NCBI GenBank assembly: GCA_003427395.1
Contig: BFEA01000048.1
Span: 2,298,536 to 2,322,522 of the forward strand
Length of the DNA: 23,987 bases
Reading direction: 5' to 3'
DNA from: Chara braunii
Taxonomy: Eukaryota; Streptophyta; Charophyceae; Charales; Characeae
Part shown: in pieces, positions 1-8,281 of the stretch
Position numbering within the stretch: the stretch's first letter is position 1
Layout of the letters: each line of letters opens with the position of its first letter
Translations under genes and position numbers: made by a program
Notes under the pieces: generated by a model
The model's input: the letters and a program-made list of their open reading frames with translations, nothing else
Databases searched by the model: none
Told to the model about the DNA's origin: nothing

Positions 1-1435
1 TTTTGGTGTGAGTATACGGCTGCAACGCCGAATGTCCTCTTTCGGATCTCTGTATCTCCTATCTCGACATTTCTCTCTCTCCCCTTCCTCTGAGTTGAAT
101 GACGCTGTGTCACGAGTATTTTCCTTCCCGTGAATGAGAAAGAATCTGTGTGTTTTTCCTGTGTGAAGGAACTTCTTCCGGAACTCTTCCATTAGTTTCC
201 TGGGTAATCCCCAGATTTCGAGGGATTGATCCTCTTGTCTTGTGAATGGTGGATGCGTGTGTACATCGGTTGATTTCTGACCCATGCACCTTTGGTTATT
301 TTCACACCTTCCACAGTGGATGTATGTATGTAGATGCTTGTCTTTTTGCATTGATTAGATTCGACGTTCGATGGGATTTTGCTCGAGAATGCAAGAGTGT
401 TTAAATATGTGGTTCTGAATGCACTGCGCATGCCATCTGCCTTATGCTGCACGACATCTGCAACCGATCTACAAGGCTGCCTCGAAAAACAAGGCGCCTC
501 CAATCAACGCCGCGTGGCTTATTAAAACCTGAGTCACGGGTCGGTCCCTCTGTCAAGTGCATGATCAAACTGATAAGTGTTCTCCATCTCTCTCGTGTCG
601 AAAAGAATCGATTGGTGGTTGTGCGGGTGTTTTTCCTTGATGACGTCCCGGGATTTTTGCAATTGAATGACATGTGGACTTACGAACGCCCTTCGATCGG
701 GCGCCAGCCTCCCGTATCTCCCACGCCGACGCGACCCTTTCCTTACGACGAGGAAAGGACACGTGTATGCGAATGGGACGTGCGATAAGCTGTCGCACGG
801 ATCGGCAGACGATATTACTTCCCCCCCGAAAACCGTTGTTCGGGATTCGTGGATGCGGGGTTTGTCATTATCGATACTCACTTTCCACCCTACTCGATAT
901 TGTTGCCCTTTAACGAGCTGATCGTCATTCCGTGGACAGCAGTGGAACCCCACTAGCCTCGCACTCTGTGCACTAAGTGCCAGCGTTTCGAGCACTGCGA
1001 ATCCAAGGGTTTCCATTACCGTATACGGAACGACGATGAACATAGAGAAAAAGCCACACGATTGAGACCCTCCACGGCGGACTCAGAACTGACTAACGAG
1101 CGACGCCGTGACTTAATACGCAAGCGAGACACGCGAAGTGTGCCGAAGCCTTTTTGCTCTAAACGAAGGGCCGTAGCACGGTGGGAAGTACGATAATACT
1201 TTTTGGATTAAACTTTGTATTCCTCTCTCGTTTCGCGCCGAATTCGCGCGCGCATTCTTCAACGCGCGAAAAGCAACCAACTCACTTCATCGGACCGTCA
1301 CGGGGGATTTCAGTTTTGGCTGTGTCCCCACACTCAATTTCCAAAAATCCTTGGCACACCCGATCTTGCCGTTTTTCTGGGCCTCTTTTCCGCACACTTA
1401 GCACTCCGAACGAAAGACAGTACGGGGCGTGAGGT
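1..1435 (+). repeat. Left (5') LTR, 5' part outside window
   Basis: Position 1 aligns with position 11952 and the match continues to the AGTACGGG(G)CGT(G/A)AGGTT stretch near 1435, immediately before a tRNA primer-binding site. By hand I count roughly 35-45 substitutions over about 1310 aligned bases, some three quarters of them transitions, plus a 122-bp segment (about 577-700) missing from the right copy. The true LTR start is not visible, because the right copy continues upstream of the point matching position 1. The long open frames on the minus strand here are not conserved as genes and I regard them as chance. The LTR should hold the element's promoter, but I cannot place a TATA box with confidence. 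Confidence 0.85.
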
Positions 1436-1448
1436 TGGTATCGGAGCC
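1436..1448 (+). other. Primer-binding site for initiator tRNA-Met
   Basis: TGGTATCGGAGCC directly follows the LTR end. The usual plant retrotransposon site complementary to the 3' end of initiator Met tRNA is TGGTATCAGAGC. The single A-to-G difference at position 8 would still pair with U as a G.U wobble. Position directly after the LTR, with a short leader to the gag ATG, is what is expected of a minus-strand primer site. Confidence 0.85.
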
Positions 1449-1573
1449 GACACGTGCCGGTTTTGACAAGAGTGAGATGAGCTGGCGAGGGGAAGAGCTG
1501 AAGAGCCGCTAAACAGCCTAACCGCCTCAGTCCGCCGGTCACTAGTCAAAGATTTGCCGAAGCCCGACCAGAG
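1449..1573 (+). other. Untranslated leader between PBS and gag
   Basis: This 125-bp stretch separates the primer-binding site from the gag ATG at 1574. It is expected to hold packaging and dimerisation signals, but I see no specific motif. It has no clear ORF of its own. Confidence 0.5.
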
Positions 1574-3010
1574 ATGCCTATAGGCGAAGCCAATAGAGCG
1601 CCTCCGCAGGTGATGGTAAGCATTCCCGCCACGTTTCCTTTCTATCCTAACTACACTCACCCGGAGGCATGGCTTGAAGCCGTGCAAGCGCAAGGCTATG
1701 GCGCCGAGGATCTTCCTCGCATCCTCACCTTGCTACTTCGAAACACTGCGCACGATTGGCTTAGAAGACACAGGTGGGTAGATTGGGATACTTTCAAAGG
1801 AGCGTTCTTGGCACGATTCGACGCGGTCAGTGAAGATGCCACCTGGTTTGTACTAAAAAGCCGCCTACAAGAACCTGGGGAATTACTACCTGATTTTGTA
1901 GATCGATTTCAGACCGCCTTAGACAAGTCAGGGCGGGAAGAAAACGCGGCTCGAGATTTGTTTATTGATCATCTTCGTAATCCCGAGCTGAAAGCGAAAC
2001 TGCAGAAAAAGGTACCTCCCAAGAACAACCAGCTGTCAGTCATCATAGCCAAAACCCTCGAATTGGATTTGTTGGATACACGTAAATACATCCGGCAGGG
2101 AAAGGAAGACATCTCGGATACGATCCAAGATATCGTGGCCAAGAAGCGATCTTGGCTCAGAGCGGTAGAACGATTCTTCCCCCGACCCAATCACGATTAT
2201 CAGGACGGCCCTATCCCGGAGCCCTCCTCGTCTCATCCCCTACTCCTCTCAAGACCGCCTCCTCCGAAGATCGCACCCGTAAACACTGTCATGGCTCAAG
2301 AAACCGCCTCGGTCCCCATCACCAATCTCCATTTAGCACAAATGATCCACACTGCCACGACTAAAGAGTCCGAATGGATGAATAATCTGTTGCAAATGCA
2401 GGCCTCTCAAATGGATCGACTAGAACAGATCACGACTAAACTGGTAAACGTTAATTCTGGCCCTTCTCGCCCCATTCCTGCTCAGTATCCGTTGCTTATG
2501 GCCCCTCCCGCGGGTGGACCAGTTCACTCCGCCGCTCCTCTTCAGATGGCTAATCCAGCAAGAAGAATCGAATGCTATAATTGCAAGCAGCTAGGGCATT
2601 TCGCTCGAGATTGCCCACAACCGAAACGCAATCAACCGCCTCCTGCGGCCGCGCCTGTAGCTTTGAACCAGGGACGAGTGGCCACGGTGTTAGAACAGGC
2701 AAGGGAGGCTTCCCCATTCATCACTGATCAGCCGCACTCAGGTGATCAGGGCGCATCCACGTCAGGATCCTCTAAAGCCGCAGATGTCGTTGATCCCACT
2801 GAGTACCTTCAGCCGGCCGGTCTGATCGGAGCGATCCGACCCGCCAAAGAAGAACTCGATTGGGTCGAACAAACATCGGAACCAGGACCCCAGTTTCAGA
2901 CAGGAGAAATTGATCTTCTACAGACACTCAAACAGTTAGATATTCGACTGCCAATCCCTGTAGGACATCTGCTGACTATATCCGAGGCCGCGAATGACAA
3001 AATTCTATAG
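1574..3010 (+). CDS. gag: Gag capsid-nucleocapsid polyprotein
   Basis: This 478-residue protein would form the virus-like particle that packages the element RNA. Residues about 25-160 look like a Ty3-type retrotransposon gag/capsid domain: an aromatic-rich start, then a helical segment with the WLRRHRWVDWDTFKGAFLAR region typical of the family. A zinc knuckle CX2CX4HX4C (C334, C337, H342, C347) marks the nucleocapsid, preceded by Pro-rich linkers. The ATG at 1574 is the first in frame after the PBS. The frame ends at a single UAG (3008-3010) and stays open in the same frame through the protease, so the stop is either a CAG-to-TAG mutation or a readthrough site. No structured readthrough element was identified. 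Confidence 0.9.
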   Translation: MPIGEANRAPPQVMVSIPATFPFYPNYTHPEAWLEAVQAQGYGAEDLPRILTLLLRNTAHDWLRRHRWVDWDTFKGAFLARFDAVSEDATWFVLKSRLQEPGELLPDFVDRFQTALDKSGREENAARDLFIDHLRNPELKAKLQKKVPPKNNQLSVIIAKTLELDLLDTRKYIRQGKEDISDTIQDIVAKKRSWLRAVERFFPRPNHDYQDGPIPEPSSSHPLLLSRPPPPKIAPVNTVMAQETASVPITNLHLAQMIHTATTKESEWMNNLLQMQASQMDRLEQITTKLVNVNSGPSRPIPAQYPLLMAPPAGGPVHSAAPLQMANPARRIECYNCKQLGHFARDCPQPKRNQPPPAAAPVALNQGRVATVLEQAREASPFITDQPHSGDQGASTSGSSKAADVVDPTEYLQPAGLIGAIRPAKEELDWVEQTSEPGPQFQTGEIDLLQTLKQLDIRLPIPVGHLLTISEAANDKIL

Positions 3011-3058
3011 CAGTGTCAGAAGAATCAGAAGCGCTTCACCTATCAGCGCGTTCAACGT

Positions 3059-3538
3059 ATGCCCCCAGTAGTCACCACAAACACACCTGAACCTGCCCGA
3101 ATCGCAGCCATCTCCTATGCTGAGAAGGATCACTTTGTACGAGCGCGATCGGTCCTATGGAAAAGCGCGGAATGCGATTGTGAAGTCTGGGGCAAACCTT
3201 TTGATGCACTGGTTGATACTGGATCATCGACAGTTGCCGTCTCCTTGAATACAGTCCGAAAAACTGGACGATTGAACTCTATCCTTCCTCTACCAGGGAG
3301 GGATAACTACGTCTCGGCCGATGAGGAAGCCATGAATATCGTAGGAATCATCGAGAATGTCGCGATCAAGGTAGGTCGAGTGCATGTGTTGGTTAATGCC
3401 TTGGTCATTGACGTACATTCTTATTCAATATTGTTGGGATTACCCTGGGCGATGGCAGTAGGGGCTCAAGTCCATTTCAGTTCAAGACAACTCGTCCTCA
3501 CTCAAACAGGAGGGAAGCCTCAGATGCTCCCTCTCTGA
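3059..3538 (+). CDS. Retropepsin-like aspartic protease
   Basis: This 159-residue segment carries the catalytic DTGSS motif (D53-S57 counted from the ATG at 3059), preceded by a beta-rich FDALV stretch and followed about 70 residues later by SILLGLPW, which matches the second conserved retropepsin block (ILG/LGxPW). The enzyme would act as a dimer to cut the polyprotein. It lies in exactly the same frame as gag. The frame is already open from 3011, directly after the gag UAG, so the ATG at 3059 is probably internal and not a real start. It ends at UGA 3536-3538, again with the same frame open beyond. The catalytic residues are intact. Confidence 0.85.
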   Translation: MPPVVTTNTPEPARIAAISYAEKDHFVRARSVLWKSAECDCEVWGKPFDALVDTGSSTVAVSLNTVRKTGRLNSILPLPGRDNYVSADEEAMNIVGIIENVAIKVGRVHVLVNALVIDVHSYSILLGLPWAMAVGAQVHFSSRQLVLTQTGGKPQMLPL

Positions 3539-3703
3539 ATCTCCATCCGATCCCCGCGGAAATATCCCGATATTGATCGGATAGGGATGATCTGGAATAC
3601 TGAAAAGTCCCCCTCGAACTCGGAAGACGAGTTCAATGAGCACGAGTACGAAGAAGAACTCAGCATAATGCCCCACCACGAAGAGTGGAAGTAGTTAGTC
3701 GAA
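3539..3703 (+). other. In-frame acidic linker between protease and RT, bounded by stops
   Basis: The gag-protease-RT frame continues open after UGA 3536 as a Ser/Glu-rich segment (for example SPSNSEDEFNEHEYEEEL) until UAG 3692-3694, four codons before the ATG at 3704. It has no catalytic motif and reads as a polyprotein linker. Its clean open frame supports one ancestral polyprotein that later gained point stops, not separate genes. Confidence 0.6.
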
Positions 3704-5821
3704 ATGTTCGATCGCAAGACGAAGGAGGAATTTCAGATGATTCTTACAATAACTCAGACGTTCGATCTGAGTTCGGATAACGGCGACTCCCGCCGTCCCT
3801 TACCTACGGAAAATCAGACTCTCCCTACGACCTTTTTGGGAGAACCAATCTTGCAAGTCTCAGACCTGACCGATCTTTTGGAACCCCCTCGCACATTATA
3901 CGAGGGCACACTGTCCCTCCGAGCGAGATATCAGCAGATGAACCAATACTTGGATCTCTCTGTCTTCCCTCCCCGATCACTACTCACGCAAGGAGCCGTG
4001 GTCGCCTTGATCCAAGAAAAGGCAGAAGCCCCGATCACCGATGTTCCGGATCTCATGCAGGAAATAACGGAATTAACGGGAGTCGAGATAGCCAAAAGCA
4101 TCGATGACCCTGAAACAGACGCTGAAATTAAAGAAACCGAAATGATCACTCCAGCAGAATCACAGATGATCGCTATCGTCTTTTCGGTCCGAACTAGCAG
4201 TTCAATGTTTTCCAGCGTCCACAACAGGCGACCGCGAAGATTGGAATGGATTGACACGCCTCTGAGCTCGGAAAATAATACGATAATCGCCATTCCCAAT
4301 CATGTCCCCAAGGATGTCCGAGAATCCCTAATTAATGTATTGCATGGCTATGCTGACGTGTTGAGTATGGATGACATCGATATTGGGCTATCTACTGTAA
4401 TTGAGCACGCGATCCTTACGGGGAATCATCCACTTATTAGTTGTGCTCTGTATCGATACCCACCGGCGCAGAGAGCCGCTGCGTTAAAAAAAAACAAGGA
4501 ATTCGAGGCTAATGGTTGGATTGAGCCCGCTATCCGACCATGGTCATTTCCAGTAGTGATTGTGCCAAAGAAAGCAGGAGGAATTCGCTTCTGCATTGAT
4601 TACCGAAAACGGAACGATATCACGATTAAAGATGTGTATCCTCTTCCTCGGATTGATGAATTGTTGGATGCTATTGGTGACGCTCGATTCTTTAGCAAAT
4701 TTGATATTCGACACGGATTCCACCATCTTCTGGTTCGAAAAGAAGACCGCCCGGAAACGGCGTTCATTCTTTTCGAAGGAACTTGGCAATGGGTCAGATG
4801 TCCGATGGGGATTTGCAATGCCCCAGGCACGTTCCAGCGCGCGATGAACATGGCCTTCCAGAATTTCATGCGAAAAACGCGGCTGGCGCAAAGCATAATC
4901 AATTATTGTGTGATTGTGTATATGGATGAGATCCTTGTGTTCTCCACTTCCTATGAGGGACACGTGCAGCACATTGAATGGGCACTACACGCGCTCAAGG
5001 ACGCAGGGTTCAAGGTGGCGGTTGAAAAATGCCAGTTTTTTCTCACAGAGATCTCCTTCCTCGGCCATGTCGTCACGAGCCAGGGGTTGCAGCCAGATCC
5101 CCAGAAGGTGACAACGGTGAAAGACGCGCTTGTACCGATTTCTATAACGCAGGTCCGCGCTTCTTTGGGTTTGGCGTCGTACTATCGAAGGTTCGTCAAG
5201 GGATTTGCAGCGATCGTGGGACCACTCACGAATCTCCTGAAAAAGGATCAACCGTTGATGTGGACCCCGCAGTGCGATCGGGCTTTCGAAGAACTCAAGG
5301 CGGCCCTGATTTCGGCCCCAGTTCTTATAAGGCCGAACCTAGGGAAGCCCTTTGTTCTCATAACCGATTGGCAGCCGGAGGCGATTTCCGCAATCTTGGC
5401 TCAGGTGGGACTCGACGGTCTCGAACATGTGGTGGAATACGCATCTAAGACGGTGCCGACCTACAAGCGCAACTACGCGGCCCCGACGGGAGAGTGTTAC
5501 GCAGCCTTATGGGGGATCAGCCACTTCCGAGCATATCTGTATGGTCGAAAGTTTACATTGGTAACCGATCACGAGCCGCTGTTGGCGCTGAAGAAATCCA
5601 AGGATTACTCGGGCATGATCGGACGATGGGCCACCATCCTGCAGAGCATGGATTTTGACATCCATCATCGGAAGCACGAAAGGCACGGGAATGCTGACGG
5701 ATTGACACGACTGCACCGACCCGAGAAGGTCCTTAAGAGCGAAGAAGTGATTCCGTGGAACGAGCCGGAGGAGGAAAGCGTACCACGATACAGACAGGTG
5801 GAAATTTTGTCAAAGGAGTGA
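3704..5821 (+). CDS. pol: Reverse transcriptase - RNase H
   Basis: This 705-residue protein would copy element RNA into DNA. Residues 1 to about 250 are a linker without known motif. The RT domain follows: the FPVVIVPKKAGGIRFCIDYR block, FSKFDIR with catalytic D334, the CPMGICNAPGTFQRAM block, and the active-site box Y406-M407-D408-E409. This box should be YxDD, so the second catalytic Asp is replaced by Glu. The connection (FLGHVVTSQGL, YYRRFVKGFA) and RNase H follow, with a plausible DEDD set D555, E597, D622, D665. The frame is that of gag, interrupted upstream by UAG 3692. It ends at TGA 5819-5821 and overlaps the open integrase frame (from 5737) by about 85 nt in the -1 frame; I see no canonical slippery heptamer there. 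Confidence 0.92.
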   Translation: MFDRKTKEEFQMILTITQTFDLSSDNGDSRRPLPTENQTLPTTFLGEPILQVSDLTDLLEPPRTLYEGTLSLRARYQQMNQYLDLSVFPPRSLLTQGAVVALIQEKAEAPITDVPDLMQEITELTGVEIAKSIDDPETDAEIKETEMITPAESQMIAIVFSVRTSSSMFSSVHNRRPRRLEWIDTPLSSENNTIIAIPNHVPKDVRESLINVLHGYADVLSMDDIDIGLSTVIEHAILTGNHPLISCALYRYPPAQRAAALKKNKEFEANGWIEPAIRPWSFPVVIVPKKAGGIRFCIDYRKRNDITIKDVYPLPRIDELLDAIGDARFFSKFDIRHGFHHLLVRKEDRPETAFILFEGTWQWVRCPMGICNAPGTFQRAMNMAFQNFMRKTRLAQSIINYCVIVYMDEILVFSTSYEGHVQHIEWALHALKDAGFKVAVEKCQFFLTEISFLGHVVTSQGLQPDPQKVTTVKDALVPISITQVRASLGLASYYRRFVKGFAAIVGPLTNLLKKDQPLMWTPQCDRAFEELKAALISAPVLIRPNLGKPFVLITDWQPEAISAILAQVGLDGLEHVVEYASKTVPTYKRNYAAPTGECYAALWGISHFRAYLYGRKFTLVTDHEPLLALKKSKDYSGMIGRWATILQSMDFDIHHRKHERHGNADGLTRLHRPEKVLKSEEVIPWNEPEEESVPRYRQVEILSKE

Positions 5822-5886
5822 GTGACACGTGGCCTCGCTCTGACCTCTCTGCAGCCCTTATCACTCTCTCTCCCCCTTCTCTCATA

Positions 5887-7230
5887 ATGGCTACCCCACC
5901 TGTCTCTGCGACCCCTTCTTCCCGTGCTGATTCCGGCCCTCTCGCCAGCTCGGCCTTGTTTGCCACCCTTCCCGACAGATTCTGCTATTTTTGCACGTGT
6001 ATTACACGGGTATATGGGGTGAATTGTCACCCTTTCGAGACCGGATTCGTTGAATGGGTAAAGTGTGCCACGTGTGCCAATCGTGCACACGGTGCATGTG
6101 TTCGATATCGAACAAGTAGTAGAGAATGGAAATGCCCTCTGTGTAGGATGGACAAACTACCTATGGAGGTTCGATTCGAGGCTGCCCGTACGGACGACCC
6201 TGAATACGACGAGAAATATCGACGGGCGGAGGTATGGACGGATAAAATCCTATTGGCTAAACTAGCTGGGTTACCCTTGGATCATCTCACTAAGCATGAC
6301 AGACGTCGTGCTACCGAGAGATCTCGAGATTACCGATGGATCAACGGTCACCTAGAAAAACGTAAGACTGACGGATCGGGACTATGGTTAACGCTTCCCC
6401 ATCCTTTTCAGAGATATGACTGGACTGGGTCCGCGCACGAGGAACAGGCCGCTCATTTTGCGATACGTGTCACCAAGGCAACTATCGATCAAAATCGATG
6501 GTTCTGGTTTAATATCCGCGACGATGTGAAGCACGTGGTCGCTAACTGTCTAGTCTGTGTTGCCGACCGTGCGCCCCTTCGAGGGCCGAACACAATAGTT
6601 TCAACGGAGGTAGAACTGCCCTTTCAGCGGGTCAGTATGGATACGACTGACATAGACATGCCACCTGGCCCCAACCGTTGCGAATATTCCATCCTCTTAG
6701 TATTGATCAATCATTTCTCGAAGTATATTGAAGTCTACCCATGTAGAACCCGAAAGGCCGCAGAAATAGCCACATACATCGATCGGTTTCTCTATACTCA
6801 CCTAGATACAAAAGAAATTCTAACCGATAATGGGTCTGAGTTCAAAGGTGAGGTAGAGGAGTTACTCGCCCGAAGAGGCATTACGCTTCGACATACGGCA
6901 CCCCACGTTTCCCAGTCCAACAGATTGGCCGAAAATTCCAATCGAATGATTAAGACTGCCCTTCGAAGAAATCTAGCGGCGGGTGACACGCGTCCCTGGC
7001 CCGAGATCGTATATCAGATCGTCGGAATTCACCGGGCCACCCCCCATGAATCCACGGGGTTCACCCCCTTCCAGCTTCGAACCAATCGCCTCCCATGTGT
7101 CAATTACCAGGGCAACTCGGAAATTGCCGAAGCAGGGGGTAGAGACACGCGTGCCGCCCTTAAGGCCAAGCCCAAAAGGTATGCCGATTTAATGGAGAGG
7201 GCCGTGCCTAAATTGGCCCGGAAGAGATAA
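5887..7230 (+). CDS. Integrase with N-terminal PHD-type zinc finger
   Basis: This protein inserts the cDNA into host chromosomes. The frame is open from 5737; I choose the ATG at 5887 because it has a purine at -3 and G at +4 and lies 65 nt after the RT stop. From that Met, residues 33-86 form a C4HC3 PHD-like finger (C33, C36, C60, C63, H68, C71, C83, C86, with W81 before the last pair). The integrase zinc domain follows (H184, H190, C221, C224), then the DDE core with D252, D314 and E349. D314 to E349 leaves 34 intervening residues, one short of the usual 35. The ORF ends at TAA 7228-7230, before the C-terminal domain, which continues in the same frame. An alternative is expression by -1 frameshifting from RT. 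Confidence 0.88.
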   Translation: MATPPVSATPSSRADSGPLASSALFATLPDRFCYFCTCITRVYGVNCHPFETGFVEWVKCATCANRAHGACVRYRTSSREWKCPLCRMDKLPMEVRFEAARTDDPEYDEKYRRAEVWTDKILLAKLAGLPLDHLTKHDRRRATERSRDYRWINGHLEKRKTDGSGLWLTLPHPFQRYDWTGSAHEEQAAHFAIRVTKATIDQNRWFWFNIRDDVKHVVANCLVCVADRAPLRGPNTIVSTEVELPFQRVSMDTTDIDMPPGPNRCEYSILLVLINHFSKYIEVYPCRTRKAAEIATYIDRFLYTHLDTKEILTDNGSEFKGEVEELLARRGITLRHTAPHVSQSNRLAENSNRMIKTALRRNLAAGDTRPWPEIVYQIVGIHRATPHESTGFTPFQLRTNRLPCVNYQGNSEIAEAGGRDTRAALKAKPKRYADLMERAVPKLARKR

Positions 7231-7233
7231 AAA

Positions 7234-7623
7234 ATGACCGAACTGGCTCACGGTAGACAGGTCCGTAGCTACGAGGCTCGGAATGGAAGTGCGGGCCCAC
7301 AACACCAATATAAGTTAGGGGACCTGGTGCAAGTACGCAAATGTGCACGCGACTGTAAACTCGCTCCCAAGTTCTCTGGCTGTTTCCGCGTTGTCGAACT
7401 CGGTCCTAACGGTGCCAACACGGTGCGCATCGCGCCCGAGGCGAGCGCCAGCCATAGCTCTGTCCCTATCGTCCGCCATCACTCTTATATCCGTCTCCTC
7501 CCTCCCTCTGACATCCCTCCACCTCCCTCGTCTGTTGAAGGAGAGGATGAAGACGATCTAGTTCCCGCCTCGCTCTCTCCCTTCTGCTCCCCTCTTTCAT
7601 CTTCCTCCCCATCCTCGCCATGA
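7234..7623 (+). CDS. Integrase C-terminal (SH3/GPY-F-like) domain, separated by a stop
   Basis: This 129-residue frame starts with an ATG one codon after the integrase TAA and is in the same frame. Residues about 25-90 (QYKLGDLVQVRK, then KLAPKFSGCFRVVEL and RHHSYIRLLPPSD) match the small DNA-binding beta barrel at the end of Ty3-type integrases, where the consensus reads like KLSPKFxGPF. The tail is Pro/Ser-rich with a short acidic patch. It carries no chromodomain. The simplest reading is one integrase cut by a single CAA-to-TAA change; separate translation from the ATG at 7234 is possible but less likely. Its TGA (7621-7623) overlaps the next ATG in an ATGA arrangement. Confidence 0.8.
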   Translation: MTELAHGRQVRSYEARNGSAGPQHQYKLGDLVQVRKCARDCKLAPKFSGCFRVVELGPNGANTVRIAPEASASHSSVPIVRHHSYIRLLPPSDIPPPPSSVEGEDEDDLVPASLSPFCSPLSSSSPSSP

Positions 7624-7913
7624 GTTTCATCACGGAGCGAGCTCTTAGCGATCATCTGCTGCAGCCACGTGGCTACATCTCCGAGATTCGACAAGTTCAT
7701 CATCCACGGCTCAGTCCTGATCTGCAAAGGGTAGCACAGTTTTTCTGCACCGAGGGAGTGTGTACCGCTGCTGCTTTTCGATTCGCCGGGAGTCAGCAGG
7801 CAGTGATATTGGCGGAGGTGGTGGCCCTTCATCGACAAGAGGCTCCCGTTACGAGCCACATCACCACGGTCGCTGCTTTCAGTGCAGACATCAGCGCGGA
7901 TAGCCCGCTTTGA
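7620..7913 (+). pseudogene. Extra ORF after integrase, N-terminal part, cut inside the artefact region
   Basis: The ATG at 7620 overlaps the preceding stop (ATGA), and the frame is -1 relative to integrase. The 97-residue product begins with about 30 unique residues, then runs into the 265-bp segment that is repeated at 8017 and 8320. The frame stops at TGA 7911-7913. The third copy of the segment lacks this stop and continues for over 60 more residues, so the stop belongs to a different, decayed genomic copy stitched in by the assembly. I recognise no domain: no transmembrane segment, signal peptide or envelope-like feature is visible. It is probably the start of a longer element-encoded accessory protein. 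Confidence 0.5.
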
Positions 7914-7978
7914 CATACCATGATCCTGACCTCATTGCAGGAGTGGACGCAACAGTTACCGACTGAGTGGCATCACGG

Positions 7979-8016
7979 CTGTCTCTTATACACATCTAGA
8001 TGTGTATAAGAGACAG
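7979..8016. other. Nextera mate-pair junction adapter, first copy (contaminant)
   Basis: CTGTCTCTTATACACATCT (7979-7997) is followed at once by its reverse complement AGATGTGTATAAGAGACAG (7998-8016). Each half is the 19-bp Tn5 mosaic end used in Nextera tagmentation, and the head-to-head 38-mer is the junction adapter of circularised mate-pair libraries. It is a perfect match and it introduces a stop in the surrounding frame. Confidence 0.97.
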
Positions 8017-8281
8017 GTCCTGATCTGCAAAGGGTAGCACAGTTTTTCTGCACCGAGGGAGTGTGTGCCGCTGCTGCTTTTCGATTCGCCGAAAGTCAGC
8101 AGGCAGTGATATTGGCGGAGGTGGTGGCCCTTCATCGACAAGAGGCTCCCGTTACGAGCCACATCACCACGGTCGCTGCTTTCAGTGCAGACATCAGCGC
8201 GGATAGCCCGCTTTGACATACCATGATCCTGACCTCATTGCAGGAGTGGACGCAACAGTTACCGACTGAGTGGCATCACGG

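Noticed and set aside
534-1043. 169-residue minus-strand frame in the left LTR
   Set aside because: It is not preserved at full length in the right LTR, where a 122-bp deletion and substitutions alter it. It has no recognisable domain and lies antisense to the element.
5790-5821. Canonical -1 slippery heptamer at the RT/integrase overlap
   Set aside because: The GAAATTTTG stretch is out of register with the X XXY YYZ pattern in the RT frame, so no classical site is present.
7234-7623. Chromodomain at the integrase C-terminus
   Set aside because: After the small beta-barrel segment the tail is Pro/Ser-rich with an acidic patch and lacks the aromatic pattern of a chromodomain.
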